From positions 1 through 64,000 of the forward strand of contig NZ_NSCM01000016.1 in NCBI RefSeq assembly GCF_003287735.1: a DNA stretch of 64,000 nt. Direction: 5' to 3'. Below are positions 48,719 through 56,343 of the stretch, piece after piece (the first letter of the stretch is position 1; every line of letters starts with the position of its first letter). A program made the position numbers and the translations under genes. The stretch comes from Photorhabdus bodei. GTDB taxonomy: Bacteria; Pseudomonadota; Gammaproteobacteria; Enterobacterales; Enterobacteriaceae. The notes beneath the pieces are model-generated. The model was not told where the DNA came from, made no database searches, and saw nothing but the letters and a program-made list of their open reading frames with translations.

Positions 48719-50098
48719 ATGAGTCCTGTTTCATTCCAATGCCCAGAAATTGGCGGGCATGTAGTCGCAAAATTTGGTGGTACCAGCGTGGCAAATTTCG
48801 ATGCCATGAATAACAGTGCAGATATCGTACTGGCAAATAAAGCAGTACGTGTGGTTGTGCTGTCTGCTTCTGCCGGTATAACAAACTTATTAGTTACATT
48901 AGCGGAAGGCTGCGATGCAGATAAGCGGGCTGACTACTTGAAACAGATCCACTCCATTCAATACGCAATTATTGATCGTTTGCATGAATCCGATACGATT
49001 CGTCAAGAGATTGATCGTCTACTGGAAAATATTAAAACCCTTGCTAAAGCCGCATCTCTGGCAACCTCTGCGGCTCTGACAGATGAATTAGTCAGCCACG
49101 GTGAACTGATGTCCACACGATTGTTTACCGAATTGCTTCGCCAGCGAGGGAAAAATGCCGAATGGTTTGATATACGCAAAGTGATGTATACCGACGATAG
49201 TTTTGGCCATGCAGAACCAAACCATGAACAACTTCAATCGTTGGCAACGGAACATCTCTTACCACATCTGAAAAATAGCCTGGTCGTCACCCAAGGTTTT
49301 ATTGGTTGTGAAGAGAACGGCCGTACCACTACACTGGGGCGCGGTGGCAGCGATTATACCGCGGCACTCTTGGGAGAAGCCCTTGGCCTGAAACGCGTTG
49401 ATATCTGGACAGATGTTCCGGGCATTTATACCACTGACCCGCGAGTCGTTCCAACTGCCCAACGAATTGATAAGATTGCCTTTGATGAAGCGGCGGAGAT
49501 GGCAACATTTGGCGCCAAAATCCTACATCCGGCAACACTGTTTCCTGCTATTCGCTGTGGTATTCCAGTATTTGTCGGCTCTAGCAAAAACCCACAGGCC
49601 GGCGGTACGCTGGTTTGTGATACCACAGAAGCCCCACCACAGTTCCGCGCTATTACCCTACGCCAGAAACAGACGTTATTGACACTACACAGCCTGAAAA
49701 TGCTCCACGCACAAGGTTTTTTGGCTGAAATATTTACCATTTTGTCACGCCATAATATCTCAGTGGATTTGATCACCACCTCCGAAGTTAATGTGGCATT
49801 AACACTCGACACCACTGGCTCCACTAGCACAAATGGCAGCCTGCTGACCAATGCACTGATGACGGAGCTTTCGACGCTGTGTCGGGTTGAAGTGGAAGAA
49901 GATCTGGCGCTGGTGGCAATTATTGGTAATCAGCTTTCTCAAACCAATGGATTAGGAAAAAAGGTTTTTAGTGTGCTGGAAAGATTCAATCTTCGTATGA
50001 TCAGTCATGGTGCCAGTAACCATAACCTGTGTTTGCTTGTTCAAGGCAAAGATGCAGAACAAATTGTTCAAACGCTTCATCAGCGTTTGTTTGAATAA
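48719..50098 (+). CDS. lysC: Lysine-sensitive aspartokinase III
   Basis: A 459-aa aspartate kinase that makes aspartyl phosphate for lysine, threonine and methionine synthesis. The kinase motif VAKFGGTSVANFDAM (about 16-30), the FIGCEENGRTTTLGRGGSDY segment (about 201-220), and two C-terminal ACT domains (LLTLHSLKMLHAQGFLAEIF and LVAIIGNQLSQTNGLGKKVF) for lysine feedback are present. Length 459 is close to E. coli LysC (449) and far from the bifunctional ThrA/MetL. The order next to pgi is as in E. coli. Confidence 0.96.
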   Translation: MSPVSFQCPEIGGHVVAKFGGTSVANFDAMNNSADIVLANKAVRVVVLSASAGITNLLVTLAEGCDADKRADYLKQIHSIQYAIIDRLHESDTIRQEIDRLLENIKTLAKAASLATSAALTDELVSHGELMSTRLFTELLRQRGKNAEWFDIRKVMYTDDSFGHAEPNHEQLQSLATEHLLPHLKNSLVVTQGFIGCEENGRTTTLGRGGSDYTAALLGEALGLKRVDIWTDVPGIYTTDPRVVPTAQRIDKIAFDEAAEMATFGAKILHPATLFPAIRCGIPVFVGSSKNPQAGGTLVCDTTEAPPQFRAITLRQKQTLLTLHSLKMLHAQGFLAEIFTILSRHNISVDLITTSEVNVALTLDTTGSTSTNGSLLTNALMTELSTLCRVEVEEDLALVAIIGNQLSQTNGLGKKVFSVLERFNLRMISHGASNHNLCLLVQGKDAEQIVQTLHQRLFE

Positions 50099-50119
50099 GT
50101 ATAGTTTTTCAGGTACTTG

Positions 50120-50153
50120 ATATCCTTCTCAGTTAAAAGGCTGAGGGGGATAT
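50120..50153 (+). terminator. Probable lysC terminator hairpin
   Basis: ATATCCTTCTCAG (50120-50132) pairs with CTGAGGGGGATAT (50141-50153) over 13 bp including two G.U pairs, 22 bases after lysC. The T-run is poor. Confidence 0.55.
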
Positions 50154-50675
50154 TACGGTAAGTCCATTATTTGACTTACAAATTCATTGTGTAGGAATAT
50201 CTGTTTTTCATAATAGCGAGACTCCCTCTTTCTTCATTATTATTTTTACTTCATGCTGGCAAAATCATAAAAATTTTCTTTTGATTTTACTATTTATTTT
50301 TAAATAGCTTTCTGCTGAAAATTCTAGTGTGAATTAGTTAACATTTTTAATTACATATTTAATTATATTGAGGGATAGTAAATCATAGGATATTTTTTAA
50401 CAAAATATTATTTTCTCACTTATTAGAAAATTGTACGCAGAACAATCATATTATCTTGATAAAAAAAGGACTATCAATTAGTATGCATCACGATTAAAAC
50501 TGAGGTATTGATATCCCATACTGTTGAATAACATATGTAAAATCAATCAAATGAACTGAAGGAATAACAGTTATATTAGCAAGCAAATATACTTTAGCTT
50601 GTGCGGTAGCTATTATTTTTTCTAGCCATCAAGCAGTATCTATTATAAAAAAATCATACAAATACAATCTTGGTA
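50154..50675. other. AT-rich leader region upstream of the dlt operon
   Basis: About 520 bases without a gene, very AT-rich. It probably contains the dlt promoter; ATATTGAGGGATAG and several TTTAA words are present, but no regulator site could be assigned with confidence. ERIC copy 6 follows at 50676. Confidence 0.4.
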
Positions 50676-50803
50676 TATACCTGTCATCCTTCAAGTTGCC
50701 TCTTTGTTGGCTGCACTCACTCACCCCGGTCACATAGTTATCTATGCTCCCGGGGATTCGCTCCCTTGCCGCCGCGATGCATCTTGAAATCCATAAGGTA
50801 TAA
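50676..50803 (-). repeat. ERIC element, copy 6, just upstream of dltC
   Basis: A full-length copy ending 11 bases before the dltC start; its right end AAGGTATA abuts the AAGGATAATAT ribosome site. If the dlt promoter lies further left, the element is part of the dlt mRNA leader. Confidence 0.93.
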
Positions 50804-50814
50804 AAGGATAATAT

Positions 50815-51039
50815 ATGGAACTTGAACAGCAAGTATTATCGATAGTCAACAAAATTGCCAGAAAAAATGTTGAGTTAGATGATGAACTTTTGAAGCAAAA
50901 TTTAATAGATTCAATTACTACAGTCGATCTCATCCTGGCATTACAAGAGGAATTCGATTGCTACATATCAGCAACTGATGCTGAATCTATTCTCGAAACC
51001 CCTGAGTCAATTATCCACTATTTAAACAACTTAAAATGA
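50815..51039 (+). CDS. dltC: D-alanyl carrier protein DltC
   Basis: A 74-aa acyl-carrier-type protein. The phosphopantetheine Ser lies in NLIDSITTVDLILALQEEF (Ser33); the four-helix pattern and length agree with DltC. It carries D-alanine as a thioester from DltA to the DltB-DltD membrane machinery. AAGGATAATAT precedes the ATG, and the stop overlaps the dltD start (ATGATG). It is first in this operon, whereas Gram-positive dlt operons usually start with dltX-dltA. Confidence 0.88.
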   Translation: MELEQQVLSIVNKIARKNVELDDELLKQNLIDSITTVDLILALQEEFDCYISATDAESILETPESIIHYLNNLK

Positions 51040-52238
51040 TGTTAAAAAAGATATCCATTAATATCGCAGCGTTATTATTCGCAGCAATTATTTTTTCATC
51101 TATTATATTATTTATTAATAATTTCACTTCGAAAATAGTAGAATACAAATATATTAAAGACGATAATAAATCGAATAATTATATACCTACGATTACAGAT
51201 CAACACAATGCCATTGATTTCTCAAAAGAAAAATCACTTGAATATGGATTTAAAAATAATCATGTCATTTTATTTGGATCTTCTGAATTAACAAACAGAG
51301 CGCATCAATTCATTCCATATAATTTCTTAACAAAAAATTTAAATATTCCCACAATAGGTATTGGTAAAGCACATTTTGAATTATTAGCAATTTACGGTTA
51401 TTTATCAGCTTATCAAGAATATTTAAATAAAGATAGCAGAATAGTCATTATTCTGTCGCCAGGATGGTTTGAAAAAACAGACTTGTTACCACAAGCATAC
51501 AATTCTCACTTTCCATCCTATATCGCAAATAAACTCGCAAATGATGAAAATGCAAAAAATATATTTTCTAGCTATCTCAATGAAAACAAAGATAACTTTG
51601 AAAATTTAAACGCTACCCAATTAAAGTTGATTCATAAAGACAATATAATAGTGTCATCAGTTGCAAATGTTTTAAACTATATAGCAGAGGCAAGAATAAA
51701 CATCAAAAATATAATAACCGACAATCATGAAATTAAAGCTGACAATATTTATGTCCTTCATAAAGATCCTTTAATGAAAAAACAATTTAAAATTGTCAAT
51801 ACCGAAGTTCAATGGCTAGATCTAGCTAATGATGCTAAAAATATTGAACTTAACAATATGAACAAAGAGACGCAATGGGTAAATAAAAAATACTATGAAA
51901 AGTATGTAAAGGATAAAAAAAGTAAAAAAGCATTTCCTAATGGCATCAATTACAACAAAGAAATGCATGCTCTTGACAACTTATTAGATTTATTAGCGAA
52001 ATATAATGTCGATGCTCTGTTTATTATGCAGCCATTAAACCCTTATGTATACACAGATACAAACGATTTTAAACCCGTTGAAAATATTATATCAGAGAAA
52101 ATAAAATCTCATGGTATGGGATATTTAAATCTTATTGAAGAGCAATATCAGCCAGGAGTATTAACGGATATTATGCATATGGGGGAATATGGTTGGTTAT
52201 TAACTGATAAAGCTATTGTGGAACATTTTGCGAAATGA
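51036..52238 (+). CDS. dltD: DltD, D-alanine transfer protein
   Basis: A 400-aa protein with one N-terminal membrane anchor (residues 8-30) and an SGNH-like extracytoplasmic domain. The nucleophile motif GSSEL (about 81-85) and the C-terminal Asp-x-x-His block DIMHMGEYGWLL (about 380-391) form the catalytic triad. The central IIILSPGWF segment is typical DltD. It accepts D-alanine via DltB and passes it to the final acceptor. In a Gram-negative the acceptor cannot be wall teichoic acid; LPS or another envelope polymer is likely. Very AT-rich, rich in Lys and Asn codons. Confidence 0.88.
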   Translation: MMLKKISINIAALLFAAIIFSSIILFINNFTSKIVEYKYIKDDNKSNNYIPTITDQHNAIDFSKEKSLEYGFKNNHVILFGSSELTNRAHQFIPYNFLTKNLNIPTIGIGKAHFELLAIYGYLSAYQEYLNKDSRIVIILSPGWFEKTDLLPQAYNSHFPSYIANKLANDENAKNIFSSYLNENKDNFENLNATQLKLIHKDNIIVSSVANVLNYIAEARINIKNIITDNHEIKADNIYVLHKDPLMKKQFKIVNTEVQWLDLANDAKNIELNNMNKETQWVNKKYYEKYVKDKKSKKAFPNGINYNKEMHALDNLLDLLAKYNVDALFIMQPLNPYVYTDTNDFKPVENIISEKIKSHGMGYLNLIEEQYQPGVLTDIMHMGEYGWLLTDKAIVEHFAK

Positions 52239-52360
52239 AATATTTTATAAAGGCTTTTTTATTATATCTTTTTCTAATGCTTACCTTATTTTATCATTCT
52301 GATTCTATCGTCAATGGTAGCAGTGAAGTTAAAGTAAAATATGAATATCAGCAATTTTAG
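52235..52360 (+). CDS. dltX: DltX-like small membrane protein
   Basis: A 41-aa frame that starts inside the dltD stop (ATGA) and ends 22 bases before dltB. It has a single hydrophobic helix (IKAFLLYLFLMLTLFYHS, about 5-22) and a C-terminus VKYEYQQF. DltX peptides of Gram-positive dlt operons are about 50 residues with one helix and a conserved aromatic C-terminal motif of the form (F/Y)-x-Y-x-x-F; this ending fits. Such peptides act with DltB/DltD as acyl intermediates. Short length makes it uncertain, but the coupling, topology and terminal motif agree. Confidence 0.75.
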   Translation: MKYFIKAFLLYLFLMLTLFYHSDSIVNGSSEVKVKYEYQQF

Positions 52361-52382
52361 AATAAAAAAGGCATAAAAAAAC

Positions 52383-53507
52383 ATGTTCGCAAATTTTAAC
52401 TTTTTCATTTATCTATTTTCAGCCTCATTTGTTTTTTCTTTATTTTTTCTATTTTTTAATAAAAAAATAAACTCTAAAATTGCATTAAGTGTACTTTCTA
52501 TTATTTGCTGGTGTATTATTTTTAGATATAAAATTTATATACCTATAGCATTATCTGTTTATTTCTATTTAATAACTTTAATTTTCAAAAAGAATATAAT
52601 TAATAAATTAGTATCTTCTCTGCTAATAATTTCACCTTTATTTTTAGTTAAATTAAATTTGGAATTTAGCCATCTACTTAGTGTTATCGGTTTATCCTTT
52701 TTTACATTCAGAGCTATAGATGTCATTTTATTCTCTAGCAAGCAACAGAAAATAGTAATTTATGAATATTTTGCCTATTTATTCCTACCATTAGCTTGGC
52801 TGGCTGGCCCTATGTATAGATGGAACAGCTTCAAACGTGATTTACTTGAATTACAAGTGCCAGTCTCTTTAGAAAAATGGTTTGCCGGTACTGGACAAAT
52901 ATTATATGGTGTAGTTCAGAAATTTTTATTCGCAGCCATTATCTATAACGTATTTTTATCTGACTATATTAATAAAGACACTATTGAATCATACTTAGTA
53001 GTTGCTATAAGTTATAGTTTTTATTTATATTTTGACTTTGCAGGTTATACCAATATGGCTTGTGGAGCCGGCAAGCTATTTGGAATAAATTTACCTATTA
53101 ATTTTCATTATCCAATTTTAGCCAAAAATCCACAGGACTTTTGGCGTAGATTTCATATTAGTTTATCTGAATGGTTAAGAGACGTCATCTTTATGCCATT
53201 ATATAAGATGCTAATGGAAAAAGAATTTTTCAAAAATCATAGACTTTTTGCCCAGAATATCAGTATTTTTATCACATTATTTTGTATGGGTATTTGGAAT
53301 GGACTAGAACTTAATTACATTATAAGTGGTGCTTTATTTGGTTCTTACTCAGTAATGCATAACTGTTTAATTAATTACACCAGAGATAAAGAAAACATCA
53401 CTAATATCTTAAATACAAAACTCATCTCTTTCTTTGGTAGACTGATAACTTTGACTTTAATTTGTTTTTCTTTATATATATTTAGTGGATACAGTTTTAT
53501 AAAATGA
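52383..53507 (+). CDS. dltB: DltB, MBOAT-family D-alanine transporter/acyltransferase
   Basis: A 374-aa polytopic membrane O-acyltransferase with about 10 hydrophobic segments. Family landmarks are GPMYRWNSFKRDLLE (about 140-154), the segment SYSFYLYFDFAGYTNMACG (about 210-228) and FWRRFHISLSEWLRDVIFMPL (as RRFHISLSEWLRD, about 257-269). The conserved MBOAT active-site His in the GxWHG motif is Asn here (MGIWNG, about 304-309), although the first conserved His (RRFH) is kept. Either the reaction is altered or another residue substitutes. It overlaps dltA by four bases. Confidence 0.85.
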   Translation: MFANFNFFIYLFSASFVFSLFFLFFNKKINSKIALSVLSIICWCIIFRYKIYIPIALSVYFYLITLIFKKNIINKLVSSLLIISPLFLVKLNLEFSHLLSVIGLSFFTFRAIDVILFSSKQQKIVIYEYFAYLFLPLAWLAGPMYRWNSFKRDLLELQVPVSLEKWFAGTGQILYGVVQKFLFAAIIYNVFLSDYINKDTIESYLVVAISYSFYLYFDFAGYTNMACGAGKLFGINLPINFHYPILAKNPQDFWRRFHISLSEWLRDVIFMPLYKMLMEKEFFKNHRLFAQNISIFITLFCMGIWNGLELNYIISGALFGSYSVMHNCLINYTRDKENITNILNTKLISFFGRLITLTLICFSLYIFSGYSFIK

Positions 53508-54967
53508 AATATCTCAACGAATATAGTGAATCAAACTTTGATTTATTCATTAACGATAGAATCATAGCGCCTTCTCATCCAGACACCCCCGTCATCGTGG
53601 GTTCAGATCAAGTCATTTATTGGCGTAATTTATATGATGAAATTAAAAAGTGGCATTCTAAATATTTAGAATTAAATTTAAACCGCAACACGCCTTTGAT
53701 CTTATACGGACACAAAGAAGCTAATTTTTTAGTTTCAATTTATGCATGTATAACCTATAAAATCCCATTTATTCCAATCGATATAATTTATCCAATACAA
53801 CGCTTGTTAGAAATTGCATCACTATCCAACACGCCTTATTACTACGATGTGATTAACAATCAATTCAAAACAACAAACGTTGATTATATTGAGTTTGATG
53901 AAGATAATGTTGCCTATATCATGTTCACATCTGGTAGCACAGGAAAACCTAAAGGCGTAGTCATTGGACGTGAAAGCGTTTATGATCTTATGCGATGGAT
54001 GTACAATGATTTCAAACTTGGTGAAAAACCTGTTTTCATGAATCAAGCGCTATTTAATTTTGATTTATCCATGTATGAAACATTTGGCACATTGGTATAC
54101 GGTGGTACATGTATTTGCATTTCTCAAGAAACAACGACTGATTCTGAAAAATTCTATCAAATTTTAAATCATTATCAGCCAACGGTATGGGTTTCCACAC
54201 CCTCTTTTTCCTATAAGCAATTGCTATCGCAAAATTTTAATTATTCCTTTTTAAAAAATCTAAAACATTTCCTATTTTGTGGTGAAATTCTAAGTAAAAA
54301 CCTCGTTAAACATTTAAGGAAAAGATTTCCATCTGCCATTATCTATAACACTTATGGTCCTACAGAAGCTACTGTAGCAACAACATTAATTGAAATTAGC
54401 GATCAACACCTCCATTCTGATATGGAATTATTGCCAATTGGCGAGTCAAGATCAGGCTCTACTCTGACATTAGAAAATGACGAAATTGTTATCTCTGGCA
54501 CTCATGTTATGAGAAAATATATTGGCGCTAAAGCGGAAGATAATAATAGATTGACAATTAATCAACATGGAATGAGAAGTTTTCGAACCGGAGATACCGG
54601 CAAATTAATTGACAATATCTGGTATTGCTTTGGCAGGAAAGATAACCAAATAAAACTAAATGGCTATCGCATTGAGCTACATGAAATTGAAGAAAGGCTG
54701 ATGAATCTGCCTATTGTTGATAGTGCTGTTGTTTTGCCATTAAAAAAAGAAGATGGTTCTATTGTTCGCCTGGTTGCTTTCTGTAAATTCAAAACCATTA
54801 TTGATAAGGGAAATTTAGTTAACCTTCTTAAAAAGAATTTACCCTCCTATATGATACCCAGTGAATTTATCAATATTGATAACTTTCCAGTCACCAATAA
54901 CAGTAAAGTTGACACAAAATCTTTACTGTCAAGATATAACAATAATGAATGTGAAATTATAAAATAA
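53504..54967 (+). CDS. dltA: DltA, D-alanine--D-alanyl carrier protein ligase
   Basis: A 487-aa adenylation enzyme that activates D-alanine with ATP and loads DltC. A3 core YIMFTSGSTGKPKGVVI (about 144-160), A5 YNTYGPTEATVAT (about 282-294), A7-A8 FRTGDTGKLIDNIWYCFGRK and NQIKLNGYRIEL (about 380-396), and the catalytic Lys in NSKVDTKSLL are all present. The length is slightly shorter than B. cereus DltA (504). It is last in the operon, with an ATGA overlap with dltB. Confidence 0.93.
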   Translation: MKYLNEYSESNFDLFINDRIIAPSHPDTPVIVGSDQVIYWRNLYDEIKKWHSKYLELNLNRNTPLILYGHKEANFLVSIYACITYKIPFIPIDIIYPIQRLLEIASLSNTPYYYDVINNQFKTTNVDYIEFDEDNVAYIMFTSGSTGKPKGVVIGRESVYDLMRWMYNDFKLGEKPVFMNQALFNFDLSMYETFGTLVYGGTCICISQETTTDSEKFYQILNHYQPTVWVSTPSFSYKQLLSQNFNYSFLKNLKHFLFCGEILSKNLVKHLRKRFPSAIIYNTYGPTEATVATTLIEISDQHLHSDMELLPIGESRSGSTLTLENDEIVISGTHVMRKYIGAKAEDNNRLTINQHGMRSFRTGDTGKLIDNIWYCFGRKDNQIKLNGYRIELHEIEERLMNLPIVDSAVVLPLKKEDGSIVRLVAFCKFKTIIDKGNLVNLLKKNLPSYMIPSEFINIDNFPVTNNSKVDTKSLLSRYNNNECEIIK

Positions 54968-55075
54968 TTAACGGAAAGCCGAAAATAGAAAGAAAAATAA
55001 GGTATAAACAACCTATAAAGAAAGAAATAATTTTAAATATATATGCTCAGTGAAAATAGGTTCACCATAGAAAAC

Positions 55076-55203
55076 ATACCCTATGGATTTCAAGATGCAT
55101 CGCGACGGCAAAGGAGCGAATCCCCGGGAGCATAGATAACTATGTGACCGGGGTGAGAGAGTGCAGCCAACAAAGAGGCAACTTGAAAGATGACGGGTAT
55201 ATA
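55076..55203 (+). repeat. ERIC element, copy 7
   Basis: A full-length copy, same orientation as copy 1, between dltA and the strong terminator. A partial echo of its end (ATACCCTATGGC) recurs at 55221-55232, perhaps an insertion-site scar. Confidence 0.93.
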
Positions 55204-55231
55204 TCAATAAGCAAGCAATTATACCCTATGG

Positions 55232-55273
55232 CAGGTGATCAGCCCGGTATTTTCACCCCGGACTGATCACCTG
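55232..55273. terminator. Bidirectional terminator between dlt operon and azoxy-type cluster
   Basis: CAGGTGATCAG (55232-55242) and CTGATCACCTG (55263-55273) form a perfect 11-bp stem, extended by CCCGG/CCGG inside. It insulates the two convergent operons. Confidence 0.85.
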
Positions 55274-55305
55274 TTACCTAATATTAAAAAAAGCTTTTTA
55301 TAACA

Positions 55306-56343
55306 TTAAATACTGTTGGTCGTTCGCAATGTTGACCACAATGCCTTCATGGCCTTTCCTCTAGGGAAAGCAATATATTCCGGTTCAATTAACGACGGCC
55401 GCCAGCTCATTTTATATTGACGTTGCGAAGCAGCAGGATAAACAATGCCACCTTTTGATGACAACCATTTGGCAACTTTATAAAAGATTGCCGAGTCATT
55501 AATGTATCCCTCCTCGCCGAACTCCACCAAAGGGGTGAAGCCCAAATGAAGGTAGGAAACTACACCCTCTTTCAGGAAGTCATTAATCGCCGTTTCATTA
55601 ATAAATTGCATAGTGCCGTCGGGTATATCCGGTTTTTTTCGAGATAGATTATGAAACCATCCCGATGTCTCCCCCCAAGTGTAGCTATAAACAATATATG
55701 CCTGAATTTGTTCTCCCTGTGTTGCAATATAGACTCTGTGCTGGCCTGAACTCACTTCCACCGTATTGAAATCAATCACCAATTTTTTCAGGGCCTTCGC
55801 GTGTTTTTCTTTCAGCCAAAGCTGATTAATATGTTCTAGTTGTGGTTTAAATCGATAATATTCCTCTTGCGAGCAGATCTCTCGAACGGAAATCCCCGCT
55901 CTTCTGGATTTACTGATTTTATTTCTAAGCTGCTGAAACCGTTTGCCTTTCATATCATATCCATCAAGGCTCAATGAATAACTCGCGCCAAGCTGGTTCA
56001 CAGAAAAGCCATTATTTTTCAACAACACAAAATCGCTCTCATCACCGTGCAGAAAAACCGGGAAAGCCCGCTTTTCTCTGGTGAAGTTGAGAAAAGAGTG
56101 CAAAAGTGCAGCTCGTTCTTCGCCAGGAGCCAAAATACCGCCTACACACATATGCAGATTTTTGTCCTGAAAGAAACCAATAGCCCCCTTTTGATTAGTA
56201 AACCAATATGTTTCACTATTGAACAACAGGCTACTCAACGGGTGCTTTGCATAGCAAAGCACTTTTCTAAGATGACTGTTGCCAAGAACATCTTGAGCGT
56301 TCCCGGTGGCAATAATCTGGGGAGCATCAAGCAACATGCTCAT
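55306..56343 (-). CDS. VlmA-like aminoacyl-tRNA-dependent transferase (DUF2156 / MprF C-terminal domain)
   Basis: A 345-aa soluble protein made of the double GNAT-like domain found at the C-terminus of lysyl-phosphatidylglycerol synthases. FLHGDESDFVLLKNNGF, QQLRNKISKSRRAGI (about 141-155), the tRNA/phosphate-site Arg/Lys pattern and PDGTMQFINETAINDF (about 236-251) are typical. No flippase part is present. In valanimycin biosynthesis the homologue VlmA moves serine from seryl-tRNA onto isobutylhydroxylamine; the neighbours predict the same here on a longer alkylhydroxylamine. ATG at 56343 follows AAGGTGAGCGTT and overlaps the upstream gene by 17 bases. Lysinylation of a lipid remains an alternative if taken alone. 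Confidence 0.8.
   Translation of the reverse strand: MSMLLDAPQIIATGNAQDVLGNSHLRKVLCYAKHPLSSLLFNSETYWFTNQKGAIGFFQDKNLHMCVGGILAPGEERAALLHSFLNFTREKRAFPVFLHGDESDFVLLKNNGFSVNQLGASYSLSLDGYDMKGKRFQQLRNKISKSRRAGISVREICSQEEYYRFKPQLEHINQLWLKEKHAKALKKLVIDFNTVEVSSGQHRVYIATQGEQIQAYIVYSYTWGETSGWFHNLSRKKPDIPDGTMQFINETAINDFLKEGVVSYLHLGFTPLVEFGEEGYINDSAIFYKVAKWLSSKGGIVYPAASQRQYKMSWRPSLIEPEYIAFPRGKAMKALWSTLRTTNSI

Noticed and set aside
50154..50675. Possible PhoP or other regulator boxes upstream of dlt
   Set aside because: Region is so AT-rich that TTTAA-like words occur by chance; none had the correct spacing with confidence.
55306..56343. Reading the DUF2156 protein as a lipid lysyltransferase (MprF) linked to the neighbouring dlt operon
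   Set aside because: It lacks the flippase domain, lies on the opposite strand beyond a strong terminator, and overlaps the fusion gene of the azoxy-type operon, so it belongs there.
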